The notes beneath the pieces were generated by a model that did not search any database, was not told the DNA's origin, and saw nothing but the letters and a program-made list of their open reading frames with translations. A stretch of 64,000 nt of DNA from Orobanche coerulescens (taxonomy: Eukaryota > Streptophyta > Magnoliopsida > Lamiales > Orobanchaceae): NCBI GenBank assembly GCA_033398695.1, contig CM065818.1:55026001-55090000 (forward strand), read 5' to 3'. Position 1 is the first letter of the stretch. Every line of letters starts with the position of its first letter. Below are positions 1-11,259 of the stretch, in pieces. A program made the translations under genes and the position numbers.

Positions 1-2
1 GT

Positions 3-458
3 CATCTAGACCGCAGCAAATTTTGTGCCTACCACAAGAGTCCCGCCCACAACACCATCCAGTGCCGCGACCTCCTCAGACAACTCTGGCGACTATTTGA
101 GGAAGGCAAATTGGACAACTTGGTCACCAAGCCAGAACCTCGGACAGAGAGGACCGGGGGGCGCGAGCGCCGACAAAACGATGGGATCCCTCAAAATTTG
201 GTCACCAGGATCGAGCAAAACGAGCCGGAGTATTCCAACGAATCAATTCCTCCGATCGACCCTGGCAGTCGGATCAATATGCTTCAGGCCAGAGGTGGAA
301 ACCTCGGGGGCCTTTCCCCGGTCTCCACCATGTCAAACAGGAAGCAAAAGGCCGAACTAAGGGCGTTCGCCGGGGTCCATGTCGTGGTACCCCCAGAGCC
401 GACCATCTCCAAAGACGCGCTCATCACTTTCTCCAACAAGGATAGGGAGGGAGTGTAG
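3..458 (+). pseudogene. gag: Tat gag C-terminal part with a CHHC zinc knuckle
   Basis: An open frame enters from the left edge and ends at TAG 456-458. It opens with the zinc-knuckle-like motif CAYHKSPAHNTIQC (C-X2-H-X4-H-X4-C), the variant usual in Tat-lineage gag, followed by a basic, proline-rich tail. The protease frame continues directly after the stop in the same phase, so the TAG looks like a point mutation in a former gag-pol reading frame. Nucleocapsid zinc knuckles bind the element's RNA during packaging. The N-terminal capsid part is outside the window. Confidence 0.75.
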
Positions 459-950
459 TGCCCCAAAGAGGATGCATTGGTGATCTCTGTATGCATCCTT
501 GGGAAAATGGTCGATCGCGTACTGGTCGACAACGGCAGCTTCTGCAATATAATATTCAAATCCACTCTTGACCAGCTCGGCAACTTGACCAAGTTCATCA
601 AGCCATTCGACACCGTGCTTCAAGGTTTCGGCGACAGCACAGTCCAAGCCTACGGAAGGATCAAGCTCTCTGTCGAGCTAATATGCTTTTACGATCCCAA
701 GGTTAGGATTACTAGAAACCTAAATTTTGTAATCATAGATAGGCCCAGCATCTATAATGGGTTCCTAGGTCGTCCATTTCTAGAAACCTTTGAGGCGGTC
801 GCCTCTTCTTTCTTTTACTGTATCAAATTCCCCACTGCCGATGGGACAGTCGGTACTATAAAAGGAGATCAGCTAATGGCAAAGAAATGCTTGAATTACT
901 CCTATGTCGTAACTTCTTTCAATACTTCCCATGCTATGTGTAACATTTAA
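459..950 (+). pseudogene. PR: Tat aspartic protease region
   Basis: In phase with the gag tail. The segment from about 500 encodes RVLVDNGSFCNIIF, which occupies the place of the pepsin-like active site of Ty3 elements (hydrophobic-hydrophobic-D-T/S/G-G). Here the usual D-G-S/D-T-G reads D-N-G. Further on, FLGRPFLETFEAV is the conserved retropepsin C-terminal block. The frame stops at TAA 948-950. The enzyme would cut the Gag-Pol precursor. With D-N-G at the catalytic triplet and stops on both sides it is unlikely to work. Confidence 0.78.
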
Positions 951-968
951 ACGATCGACAATCAACCC

Positions 969-2230
969 ATGGAGATCGACAAGCCAAGCACATCGTACCG
1001 ACCCGATTCGGAGGACGCCATCTCACATCAATTAACGTATGACATCGAGCCAAGGATCGGTTTCGAGCCAAGTCTCGACATAGATCCTAGGATCGAGTCC
1101 GGAAATCATTCCGAACGAGAGGTGACCGTCCCCTTCGAAGAGTTGGAGAGTGTAACGATAGATCCAGCTCGCCCGGAGCGGGAAGTACAGATCGGCGCAA
1201 GCATCGATCGCGAATTAAAAGAGGATCTGATAAATTTACTACATAAGAACATCGGAGTCTTTGCCTGGTCGCATCAAGATATGGTTGGCATAAGTCCTGA
1301 ACATGCTTGCCACTATCTAAAGATCGACCCGGCAAGGAAGCCTGTTCACCAGAAACGTAGGAAATTCGGTCATGAGAAGTATGCAGCGCTCGACATAGAG
1401 GTCAAAAAGATACTCAACAACAAATAATCGGAGTAGCTACAGACGAACTACAGTCGGTCGCCAATGCGGTGCTCGTCAAAAAGCCAAACAGCTCCTGGAG
1501 GTTATGTATCGACTTCACCGACCTCAACGCGGCATGTCCAAAAGATCACTTTCCGATGCCTCATATTGATCACTTGGACGATAGTACTGCAGGCTGCGAA
1601 ATGATGTCATTCATGGATGCCTTCACCGGATACCATCAAATCCCAATGGCGGAGAAAGACATAAAGCACACATCTTTCCACACAGAAAAGGACATATACT
1701 TTTGGGTCTGAATGCCGTTCGGCTTGAAGAATGCGGGGGCAACCTACCAGCGTCTAGTCAACGGAATGTTCGCCAATCAGATTGGCAAGACCATGGAGGT
1801 CTACATTGACGACATCGTTGTCAAAAGCCTCAAGAAGGAAGACCACCTCAATGACCTCGCTGAGACGTTCGCCATCCTCGAGAAGTTTAACATGAAACTG
1901 AACCCCAAGAAATGCAACTTCGGAGTGGGCTCCCGAAAATTCCTGGGGCACATCGTGAGCCAAAGGGGGATCGAGGCGAACCCCACCAAGATTCAAGCAA
2001 TCCTCGATATGCAGGAGCCACGGAATGTCAAGCAGGTGCAACGACTCACAGGTTGTCTAGCCGCCCTCAACCGTTTCATATCTCGGCTCGGCGATAAAAG
2101 TAAGCCTTTCTTCGCGACCATAAAGAACAAGAAGTTCACATGGACGAAGGAGAGTCAAGGAGCGTTCGCCAAAATCAAGGAATATCTATCTAACCCCCAG
2201 ATCCTGGCAAAGCCGATCCCCGGTGAGAAA
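969..2230 (+). pseudogene. RT: Tat reverse transcriptase with upstream linker
   Basis: 969-1427 is the pre-RT linker (it contains IGVFAWSHQDMVGI, the usual block before RT). After a frameshift, RT proper runs from about 1465 with WRLCIDFTDLNAACPKDHFP, then FMDAFTGYHQI and, after an in-frame TGA at 1709-1711, MPFGLKNAGATYQRLV. The catalytic YxDD box is VYIDDIVVKS at about 1800. The residues and their order match the Ty3/gypsy RT fold that copies element RNA to cDNA. Two stops and one frameshift make it a pseudogene. Confidence 0.9.
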
Positions 2231-3010
2231 TTATTCCTTTACCTAGCGGCCTTAGAGGTCGCACTGAGTGCCATTTTGGTGCGAGCGGAGGGACAAATCC
2301 ACTTGCCGATCTACTATGTTAGTCAAGCGCTCCATGACGTGGAAACACGTTATACACCTCTGGAGAAGATCACCTATGCTCTAGTCATGAGTGTTCACAA
2401 GCTAAGGGCCTACTTCTTCGAACACCAAGTGGAAGTTCTGACAACTCTCCCTCTCAGGCAAGTTTTACACCGACCGGACACCAACGGGCGGCTCCTCAAG
2501 TGGTCACTGGAGATCGCCCAGTACGGTATCACGTATGCTCCTCGCACAGCGATCAAAGGCCAAGCTCTGGCAGACTTCGTGGTGGAATTAACATTCCCTC
2601 ATAGTCCGACCCAGATCGGCCGACCGGCCTGGAAGCTGTACGTGGATGGCTCGGCGACCAACTCGCGAGCAGGGGCAGGGATTGTCCTCATTAACCCCGA
2701 CGGACAAAGTTTCACAAATACCGTGCGTTTTGTGTTCGTGCGACCAACAATGAAGCCGAATACGAAGCTTTTGTAGGCGGGCTCGATCTAGCCCTCGCCC
2801 TAGATGTTCGTCGCCTCCATATCTTCATGGACTCCCTCTTGGTCGTGAACCAAGTCAAGGGAGAATATGAGGCGCGCGGTGAACAGATGGTCAAATACCA
2901 AGAATTGGTCGCCGAAATGTGCACGAAATTTGAGGAAGTGCTAATCGAACATGTCCCGAGAGAGCACAACTCCCAGGCCGATACCCTATCCAAGCTAGCA
3001 TCGTCAGATG
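2231..3010 (+). pseudogene. RH: Tandem RNase H domains (Ty3-type then second 'archaeal-like' type)
   Basis: The first RNase H follows RT directly: residues such as LFLYLAALEVALSAILV and IYYVSQALHDVETRYTPLEK at about 2235-2360. A second one begins at about 2635 with WKLYVDGSATNSRAGAGIV (catalytic D in YVDGS) and ends with VPREHNSQADTLSKLAS at about 2955-3005 (catalytic D in ADTLS). A frameshift near 2735 splits the second domain. Duplicated RNase H is a hallmark of the Tat group; the enzyme removes RNA from the RNA/DNA hybrid. Confidence 0.88.
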
Positions 3011-3089
3011 GGGCAGACGATTTTTCTAATATCCAAATTACAAAATCAGCAAGGCCGGCGATCGACAGAAACCTGGTTACCACAGTCGC

Positions 3090-4326
3090 CGTTGCTGAGG
3101 AGAACTGGATGACTCCGTTCATCAAATACTTAATGGATGGAACGGTCCCTGACGACCATATCAAAGCTCGCCAACTCCAGCTCCGTGTGACCAGATACAC
3201 CCTATTGGATGACCGGCTTTACAAGCGAGCTTTCAGCCTTCCCCTCCTCAAGTGTATTACACCGGAGGAAGGTCGGCTCGTTTTAGCCGAGACCCATGAC
3301 GGGATCTGTGGAAACCATGCTGGCGGGCGAACTCTCATCCATAAAACAACCAGGTAAGGTTTTTTCTGGCCGTCACTTCAGAAGGATGCGATCGCCTATG
3401 CCAGATCGTGTCATAGTTGTCAAGTAATGGGCCCAAACATCAAGCTCTCCCCCGAGCAGCTCACTTCAATGTACAGCCCATGGCCTTTCGCCCAATGGGG
3501 CATCGACCTTATAGGTCCCTTGCCGATGGCGCCAGGGGGCTGTAAGTTTGCCATCGTAGGGGTCGACTATTTCACTAAATGGGCTGAGGCCGTACCGCTC
3601 AACAAGATCGGCCAAGAGCAAGTAATCAAGTTCATCTGGAAAAACATCATATGCCGATTCGGTCTGCTCCAAGCCATCATCTCCGACAATGGAAAGCAGT
3701 TCGACGGCTTAGAAATCATGCAATTCTGCGAGAAGTGGGGAATCAAGAAGTTGTTCTCGGCCCCCTATCACCCTCAGACGAACGGGCAGGTAGAATCCGT
3801 AAACAAAATCCTCAAACACACGATTAAAGCGCGACTCGAGTCCAGGCAAGGACGATGGGCAAGCGAGCCACCAGACATTTTGTGGTCTTATCGAACGACT
3901 ACCCGTAATTCAACCAGCGAAACCCCATTCGCCCTCGCCTTCAGGACAGAAGCGGTGATTCCCTCGGAGATCGCCGTCCTCAGCCATCGAACCAAACAAG
4001 AGATGACGACAGACAATGATGTGGCCCGACGGATCGACCTTGACATGCTCGAAGAACGACGACTGACCTCAGAAATGAAGAACACAATCCACAAAAGGAG
4101 ATCTGAGAAGTTCTTCAATTCGAAGGTCAAGGAAAGACGGTTTCAAGTGGGTGATCTCGTCCTCAAAAAGATCCAGACCCACACAGGAGTTTTTGGCCCA
4201 AATTGGGAAGGCTCCTTCAGGGTATCTAAATGGCTAACTAAGGGAGCCTACGAACTTGAACACCCTGACGGTACTCCATATCAATATCCATGGAACGCCG
4301 TACATTTGAAGAAGTACTACCAGTGA
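3090..4326 (+). pseudogene. INT: Tat integrase
   Basis: The N-terminal HHCC zinc region spans about 3295-3420 (H and H in THDGICGNHAGG, C and C in CHSCQ) and is crossed by TAA 3355-3357, in frame. The catalytic core has D (GAC 3505, in WGIDLIGPLP), D (GAC 3685, in ISDNGKQF) and E (GAA 3793, in NGQVESVNK), a full DDE triad. The C-terminal part has FGPNWEGSFRV and ends KKYYQ before the stop at 4326. The 299-residue stretch from 3427 is unbroken. No chromodomain is seen, as expected for Tat. Confidence 0.9.
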
Positions 4327-4404
4327 AAACTTTGTGTTCAGTTTCAACTACCCAATGTACAAAGAATATAATGAGATTTCTTCCTATCCCATCTATTCTA
4401 GCGA

Positions 4405-4940
4405 TCGCCCCACCAGGCATATCGTATACCGTCGAGGATCGTCATTCAAACATGGCGATCCGAGGTAGAAACAATGCAGCTATGGTCCTGGAGGTCGATG
4501 GAACCGACAACTTCGCCCATGCAAGGTTTTTTTGGGCTGAGATTGCCCGCCCTTCGTTTAAATACGAGGCCGGCGTAGCCGAAGAACCCTCCAAACTAAT
4601 CTGTGGACACGTTCGCACACCCTCAAGGTACATCATCTAACATGATGTACCCGGACAAGGCGGCGCGTCCCTACCCCTTCACAACGTATACCGTCGAGGG
4701 TCGCCATCTAACATGCCGACCCGAGGTAGAAAAGTGCTAACAAAGTCGCGGACGTGGAGGAATAAACCGACGACGCCCCGCGCAAGGACTCCTCCAGACC
4801 AAGACCGCCCACCTTTGGTTTAAATAAGAGGCGGGCGAAGCCTAACGGAGGACCCTCACAATAAAGTGAGTCGCGGGAATATCCCTTGCACACAAAGACA
4901 CGGTTGTGGAGGTCAGTCCATCGAACTCCGCGACCGTGCA
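4405..4940 (+). repeat. Diverged tandem duplication of about 270 bp in the Tat 3' spacer
   Basis: Two successive blocks (about 4405-4660 and 4675-4940) share CGTATACCGTCGAGG, then ACATG, then CCGAGGTAGAAA, then GTTTAAATA followed by GAGGC-GGCG-AGCC, in the same order and at similar spacing. They differ at many positions, so the duplication is old. Tat elements often amplify tandem repeats in this 3' spacer. No coding capacity. Confidence 0.65.
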
Positions 4941-5389
4941 CAGTTCCTCAAAATCGGCAAAACTGAAGATAGCTCACCAGACATACTATTTTTGTTCCCT
5001 TACTTACAATAAGTAAACAAAAACAAGGGGCAAATGAGGGGAGCTAATCCTAAATGCGATCAAAAGAAGGAACCGTACCCGATCGGCTTCGTTCAAACAC
5101 ACGCAGGACGATCGGAATTGTTCAACAATATTTACAAGTAAGAATTTCCAAACATGTCAATACATTCAAACATTCAAACAATCGGTCGGATGAACAAGAC
5201 ATCGGAAGAAATCATACATATACTTGTAAAAATTCGCATGCAAACATTCAAAGGCGATCGTACATGAAAAGAATCAGGTGCGAAAAGGGAGTATTTTATT
5301 CATTATCAAGGAGTCCGTACAATACAAAGCCCAAAGGAAATCCAAAGAAAAAGCAAAAAGTTACAAGTAAAGGAAGACAAAGAAATCAT
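4941..5389. other. Tat 3' spacer, non-coding on +; 3' UTR of the antisense gene
   Basis: No domain-like ORF. It lies between the duplicated block and the end of the minus-strand gene. A perfect AATAAA on the minus strand (complement of 5295-5300) is about 90 bp beyond that gene's stop codon, the expected place for its poly(A) signal. Confidence 0.5.
5295..5300 (-). terminator. Poly(A) signal AATAAA of the antisense gene
   Basis: TTTATT on + reads AATAAA on the minus strand, about 90 bp downstream of the stop of the minus-strand gene that ends at 5390. Plant poly(A) signals are loose, so the match supports but does not prove 3' end formation here. Confidence 0.45.
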
Positions 5390-8077
5390 TCAGGGTCCCT
5401 CCGACTGGTCTTCGCCCCCAGGTGGTAGATCGGCACGCGCTCCCCCATCGGCCTCAGGATAAATGAGTTTATCCAGAAAAGGATACCAACTCAAGTCGAT
5501 CCCCAAGTCGACGAGGTCAAGGATCGACAGGGAAAACTCCGGATGCAAAGGGTGCTCGAGTGCATAGGACTTGAAGCTCTCCATCATAGGACCGATCTCG
5601 ATCCCTACCTTTTTGGCGGCTCGGACAGCGTCGGCGTAGGCCACATAATAGGTGAACTCGCCGACGAGTGCCACATTGAGGTAGGGATCGGTCTCGATCG
5701 CCTTTAGCTGCCCTCTCAACTCCATGGTCGTCTTCTCAGCTTTCGCTAGCTCGACCACCTTGGCGGCCATTTCTCCCTTAGCCTTCTCAAGCTCTCCCTT
5801 TGCCTTCTCCAGCTCGTTGTTGAGCCGATCCACTGTCGCCTTCAGCCCGGTCGCCTCCTCCTACAAGGCCACATACATCCGGCAAGCTTCCTTCTCCTGG
5901 TCGTGGAACCGATCGGCCACTTCCTTGGAGTGGCTCAGCTCCTGCTTCATCCGATCGATGTCCTGTTTAGATCGTTTGGCTGTCTCTAAATATTCCTTCT
6001 CCATGCCTCGATCCGGTTGGCGAAATCAACGTTTTTGTTCCGAGCGGCCTCAAGATCTTGATGGAGGCGAGCATTAGAGGGTCGCCCCTCGTAATCCTTG
6101 GCGGCTTGGACGGCCATCGTCGCCGCCTGGAGAGCCAGGCCGATGGTCGCCTACATGGCATCTCCAGACCGCCGACGAGCGATCGCGTCGAAATCGGTCG
6201 TCCAAGCCTTAGGAAGAGAGGCGATGGCCTTGGAGACGTAAGAGGGGACATCAAGGGACTTCTGCGGAGACTTGCTCTCTAGGAAGTCCAACACCATCGG
6301 CGAGACATCCGGATCAGCAAGACGGACCCTGCAACACAAACAAAAAGAAACAAAGGAGTTAGTATATACCTTACTCAAATTGCCTAACTCGGAAATATCA
6401 ATCCGGTCTTACCTGTTGACCAACTCGGGATCGCGGCCAAAAAAGGGCTTGCCCCGAGAAGTTTCAGCTTCAGCGATCACCGCAGCCTTCAAGAAGCCGG
6501 CCGAGGGCCTGGAGCCAGAGCCCTCCACCATCGGAACAGCGGAGATAGGAGCCGCAGCAACCGGCGGCTCCAAAATAGAAACGTCCGCCTCAGCAGTCGG
6601 TAGGGACTCCTCCGGCCTCCGCCTCTTGCGGTTGCGCTGGAGTTGTTCCTCCTCCTGGATTTCCGGCTCGGCGACCGGCACCACAGCGGGCCTCACCACA
6701 GGGACGGGGCGAGATGACGTCGCAGCAACGCGATCCGTCTTCTTTCCCTGGTGAAGACGACCGATGAGACCAGGGTTAGACATGGCGATCTCCGGCGGTG
6801 GCTCGGTGTAGCGGGGAAAATGGATCTCTGTTAAAGAAGAAATTCAAACAAGTTAAACACCTCTTTCAATCAGAAGATCGTCAAGCAAGGAAGAAGTAAA
6901 ATTTATACCTGGAACTTTCAGATGACGAGGGAAGCGAAACAATCGAGCCCCCAACCGATGAAGTCCCTGACCGAGTGAGCGAACGTCTATGTAGGAATCC
7001 GGCAAGGCACGAATTCGCTCCCAAACGATCAAGAAATCAAAGGGGAGATTGCCGATCGCTGGAACAAGGGATTCTGCAAAAAAGAAACAAAATTAGATCA
7101 GTCCAAGACGTATCCGATCAAAGGGAGAGTTAAAACCCTTACTCGGATTCCTCTCCCGGAAATTGGTGGGGATCTCCAACTCTTCCTTCGGCCTATCACT
7201 CGACGCCGACCTCCACGCTCCGCCGACCCAGCACCATTTTGCCAGGTCGCCTCGGGTCTTGGTCGGCACACCGAGGACCACTATTCCCATTCGACCTTGA
7301 ATGTGATTACCGCCGACCGACCCTTTCTGCACAGCCAGTTTGAAGAGATAGTTCATTTCCATCGCAGAAAGGAGACGGAACAACCGGTGACCGCCGAAAA
7401 GTGTCAGAGTACAGATGATCTGTAGCCAGGCATTCGACGTCAGTTGGAGCGGCACCAAATTCTAGGAAATCAACAAATAGGATACGGCGAACGGCAAGGG
7501 GAACCGCAGGCCATCCTCCATAATCATCTTATTAACGGCGACCAAACCCTCGAGAGATTGATCGACACGTTCGTTTTCCGAGGGCACGTGCAATGAAACA
7601 TCAGAAGGAACGTGATATTTCGCCCTCCAGCGTCTCAAGTCTTTCTGGGTCGCCGAACTCCGGCTCTGACCAAGGGTCCACTGAGATGGGTCAGCGGCCT
7701 GGAACGCCGTCCGCTTCACATGTTCATAGGGATGAGCGGCGGAATACGCTTCGAAATCAAATTGTGGACAGGGTCCGGCGATCCCCTCCATGAGCCTAGC
7801 AAAATCCATATAGGCGGGGCCGAATACACTATCCCTTTCCCAAGACAACCGCACCAGTTCATTTTTATCCATCGACGAACCCCCTTGCTCCGCCGTCGCC
7901 ACAGATCTCGCCACTTCGGCCTCATTGAAGAGCTCCTCAAGCTCTGCGGGTGCAATCCACGCACGAATAGCCTCAGCGGCCGTTTCTATATGGAGTCCCG
8001 GGAATTTCCTCCCGGTCCGGCGAAGATGCGGCGGCGGAGGTGCTTCCGGCCTCGAAGGTTTTAGATCCTCCAGACAT
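5390..8077 (-). pseudogene. Antisense spliced gene inside the Tat element ('putative gypsy-type transposon' family, coiled-coil C-terminus)
   Basis: The start is ATG 8077-8075 (MSGGSKTFEAG...). After one frameshift near 8000 the reading frame continues with blocks such as ARLMEGIAGPCPQFDF and RWRAKYHVPSDVSLHVP, which resemble the plant 'putative gypsy type transposon' domain (Transposase_28-like). Apparent introns on the minus strand: 7142-7074 (GTAAGG...TTTGCAG), 6908-6828 (GTATAA...TAACAG) and about 6414-6333 (GTAAGA...GTTGCAG). The last exons encode an acidic/basic coiled coil (repeated ELEKAKG) and a short acidic tail ending at 5390. Stops at 7462-7464, 6151-6153 and 5861-5863 and a frameshift near 6005 make it a pseudogene. 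Genes of this type are known between pol and the 3' LTR in Tat elements; their function is unknown. Confidence 0.8.
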
Positions 8078-8220
8078 GTTCAAAAAAGTAAAGGGGGAGA
8101 GAAGATTTATGTTCTTACCTAAAAGGAAGGACGGTCGGCACTAGGATCGTCGGAAAAAATTCTGCAGAGTCTCGGCTAGAAAGCAAGGAAGCGTGAAGAG
8201 TAGAAATGAAGTAGCCCTAG

Positions 8221-8231
8221 CCCCTTTTATA
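8221..8231 (-). promoter_or_regulatory. TATA box of the antisense gene
   Basis: On the minus strand the sequence reads TATAAAAGGGG, a near-ideal TATA box, about 145 bp upstream of the antisense ATG at 8077. This indicates a private promoter for the minus-strand gene rather than read-through from the LTR. Confidence 0.6.
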
Positions 8232-8593
8232 GGCGGGAGCAGGGGTCTCTGTGCAAATAGGCGAAACCCCGAGGGCTGGAGTGCAACCGTCGGTGGGGGG
8301 ACACATTAAATGCAGCCCTCGAATCCCGCGTACGCATCTTTTCGAGGGCACGCCATATGACAGGACTGACAAAACCGTCGAACTCCCCCAATGGTAGCGC
8401 GACGCGTGTCCTTGCAACATTTCGAGAGCCAACCTTCATTTCCCGCTGATTACAGCGCAAAAGGAGATCGTCCAAATTTGAAATTAGATTGTCCTGACGA
8501 TCGTCCTTATCATAGACAAACGAGCCAATCGTCTAAACACTGGCGATCGCCAACAGTGCCACCTCACCCCGTGTTTTCAACATCGAAGCGAGC

Positions 8594-8603
8594 TGGGGGG
8601 CAA
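8594..8603 (+). promoter_or_regulatory. Polypurine tract of the Tat element (TGGGGGGCAA)
   Basis: A G-run just upstream of a TG dinucleotide at 8608 fits the primer for plus-strand synthesis at the 5' edge of the 3' LTR. The other LTR is not in the window, so the placement is not confirmed. Confidence 0.5.
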
Positions 8604-8607
8604 TTTT

Positions 8608-9468
8608 TGTGCGGCGATTAATACGCCTCGATGGCGATCGGCATAATGATCTGAGAGCCAACCCTAGAAGACATATTCTGGGCAAACACCCAGCAGTCGG
8701 CACCCATGGCGATCGTCTTTTGGTATCCGGCAATCGTCTTTTGGTATCTGGCGATCGTCTATGATGTCCAACCAGAGACGATCATCTCATGCCACGTATA
8801 AATCCAACATCCGTCAAAGTCATCGAAGACCGAATCTTGAACGGTGACCCACATGCAGATCCACAAAAGGCGCCGACAGATAAGACCTTTGACCTCAGCC
8901 TGTCACCTACCTCACCTACCGACAGGGCCGCCGAAAGGTACAAAGTGGGTCCTCCCCGGATAGTGACTCAGGACGCGTGCAGACTTCCCATTGGCTCACA
9001 CAGCTGGCCGCCAGCAGCAGCCCCAGACTTTAAGGGAACAGCCACACGTGACGGGATGATTGGACATCTTATTATAATATAGAAAACGGCGGTCGCCCGC
9101 GATCGCCGGAGAGGTCCCAGCAACCTTGTGAATACAGTGAAAGATATACAGAGAAAGAGATACATTCTCATACACTGAACATCAATAGCAAGAACTCACA
9201 GAGCTTCATATCTGGTTCTTCCGGCAATCTACACGCTCTGCAGCTTAGATAACTAGAAGTATTTACACTCATTGTAATAGATTCTAACATTAATATTTGT
9301 ACTCAAAAGTATACTTATTAATAACATCTCGCGAGAGCATTCAAGCCCGGGATTAACAACCCCGGCAAATCTTGTGTTATTTATTTTCTCACGGAAGTGT
9401 TCTCGCATTTGTTTGTTACTCGATCATTCTAGCAATACTATCTCCGGATAATATTTTGGGTAACAACA
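8608..9468 (+). repeat. Probable 3' LTR of the Tat element
   Basis: It begins TGTGCGGCG after the polypurine tract and ends GGTAACAACA at the junction with copia coding sequence. It contains a TATA box (TATAAAT, 8797-8803) preceded by several GGCGATCG motifs (about 8633, 8708, 8751) and close variants (8732, 8778), including three near-identical 20-25 bp direct repeats with the core CTTTTGGTAT. Length about 861 bp. The left boundary is inferred. Confidence 0.6.
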
Positions 9469-9769
9469 CCTGGCAGCATCGGATGCAGCCAAGGAGAATA
9501 TGTGGAACCTTTTAGGTCCTATAAGTCTTTACTGCGACAATAATGGTGCTATTGCGCGAGCTAAAGAGACATAGACCGATCATAATTCCAAACATATACT
9601 CAGAAAATATCACCTAGTCAGAGAGATCGTCAGACGAGGAGATATTGCAATATGCAAAGTAGCAATGGGAGAGAATGTTGCAGATCCACTTACCAAGCCT
9701 CTCTCACAAGGAAAGCATGTTGAGCATGCTAGAGCAATAGGACTAAGAGTCATGAATGAATGGTCCTAG
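9469..9769 (+). pseudogene. RH: Ty1/copia RNase H C-terminal fragment
   Basis: Reading from 9470, the frame gives LAASDAAKEN, then SLYCDNNGAIARAKE, a stop (TAG 9572-9574), then KHILRKYHLVREIV, GENVADPLTKPLSQGKH and a stop at 9767-9769. This is the conserved end of copia pol: the D in YCDN and the final D of VADPLTKPL are catalytic or structural RNase H residues. The 5' part has been displaced by the Tat insertion and should lie left of the window. The internal stop means this copy is inactive. Confidence 0.92.
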
Positions 9770-9772
9770 TGC

Positions 9773-9782
9773 AAGTGGGAGA
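9773..9782 (+). promoter_or_regulatory. Polypurine tract of the copia element
   Basis: AAGTGGGAGA, one base before the TG of the LTR at 9784 and immediately after the pol stop. This is the usual copia 3' arrangement. Confidence 0.8.
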
Positions 9783-9783
9783 T

Positions 9784-11259
9784 TGTTGGGAATAGTGCCC
9801 TAGGACATTCGATGTGCCTAGATTTGTAATTGTCACATTTAAATAAAGTTATTTGATATTTCTCGTTGATTATTATAATGTGTGCATGTTTTAATATTAT
9901 AATAACCGAATAATAGTTATTCACGAATAATAAGATTATTCAAATGCCCCTGGTACAATCGCGCTGAGTAGAGACTCAAGTGATTAATATACTAGTATAA
10001 GTTTGATTGATAATCATCAGATGATTATGCGTATGGCACGAATCAATCTATGGGTATTGGTTGGAGAACTAATACCGGACAGACCCGCATTGAGATCATT
10101 GCATGGAAATGTCATAAGTGAATCTCAATATAACAGTATGTCAATAAATCCTTGAACCTGAGATTATCATTGAGTCGAACATGATAACTGCTATGCCTTG
10201 ACGTAACCCAACGTCATCTGAAACATGGTGATCATAAAGGTTAGCGATCAGGATTAGCGGGAGTCATGTAGAGGGCAGTGAATAATCGAGATGGAGATTT
10301 GTCCCTCTCCTTAGTGAGAGAGATATCTGTTGGGCCCCTCGATAAGTAGAACTGAAGGAAATGCATGGGCATGCTCAAATGAAGAGTCATTTGATTCAAT
10401 CAGTCTACTTAAAATCGAAAAAACATTTGAAATTAAATAAGTATGAAACACTCCATGACTTAGTTCAAATATCGCGTGACAAAGGGATTTGACACGTTAA
10501 AAGGTTTAATGGACTATTAACTTATATTATTTGGGTAATCATAATGTCTTGCTAGAGGCCGCTTATAATTTATTATTTAATAAGGTATTAAATAATTGCC
10601 AACATAATATAAGCCTTCTGGGTCGCACATGCGACAATTATAGACAAGTAGAAATAAATATCAACTTGGAATAATAAATATAATATTGGATATTATATTT
10701 ATAAGGAGATTAAATAATAAGTAATATATATAATATTGGATAATATATATTATATTATTTAATAAGTTGAGGGGCAACTAAGCAAATACTAGAGTTTGAC
10801 TCTAGGGTTTACTTAGTATAAATATAATGTCTTGGACAAGGAGTTGTTAGAAGAAATCAAGACACAAAATCACCCCCCCAAGGAGAAAGAAAAAATCGGC
10901 CCCTTCTCTTACAATAGGAGAACGAAGTCGGTCATTTGATCTTCTTCCCTTAGTTGATATTGATCGATAGTACAATTCTTCTAGTAAGGAATTTGTGTTG
11001 TACTATACATCAATATTATTCGTAAGGATCTAGCAATCCGGATTGTGTAATTAATCGTATGTGGATCACCCAAAGAGGAAGGAGATATACATCTGCTTCT
11101 AGTTTGGTTCAGATCCGTTCTTCGAATTAAGGTAATTCAACGAACTCTTAATAAATTAATTAAATTATTGCATGTAGATCCTCGTATGGGTTTTTTGTTT
11201 ATTTATTCCATTATGTTTTACTCAATTTTGTTGTATTAGATTCATGCAAAAACCCAACA
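9784..11259 (+). repeat. 3' LTR of the copia element
   Basis: 1476 bp, bounded by the inverted ends TGTTGGG and CCCAACA. It contains an AT-rich stretch with alternating TA (about 10660-10760) and a TATA box candidate, TATAAATATAATG, near 10818. No ORF. To the right, sequence of a different element resumes, so this copia element inserted into the LTR of the minus-strand Tekay-like element next to it. Confidence 0.88.

Larger units (their letters stand above)
1..9468 (+). mobile_element. Ty3/gypsy LTR retrotransposon, Tat/Retand-like lineage, 5' end outside window
   Basis: The order gag tail, protease, RT, RNase H, a second RNase H, integrase, long 3' spacer and LTR runs on +. A second RNase H domain and a reverse-oriented gene between pol and the 3' LTR are typical of the Tat group. 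The pol frame is broken by stops at 456, 948, 1425, 1709 and 3355 and by frameshifts near 1430 and 2735, so the copy is dead. The 3' end is placed at 9468 because copia RNase H coding sequence starts immediately after it, which means this element inserted into a copia element. The 5' LTR and most of gag lie left of the window. Confidence 0.88.

Noticed and set aside
4290..4640. 116-residue ORF after the Tat integrase
   Set aside because: It overlaps the integrase end and runs through the tandem-duplicated spacer; the second repeat copy does not keep the frame.
5054..5428. 124-residue plus-strand ORF near the end of the Tat spacer
   Set aside because: Low-complexity K/N/R-rich reading of the antisense gene's 3' UTR; no homology recognised.
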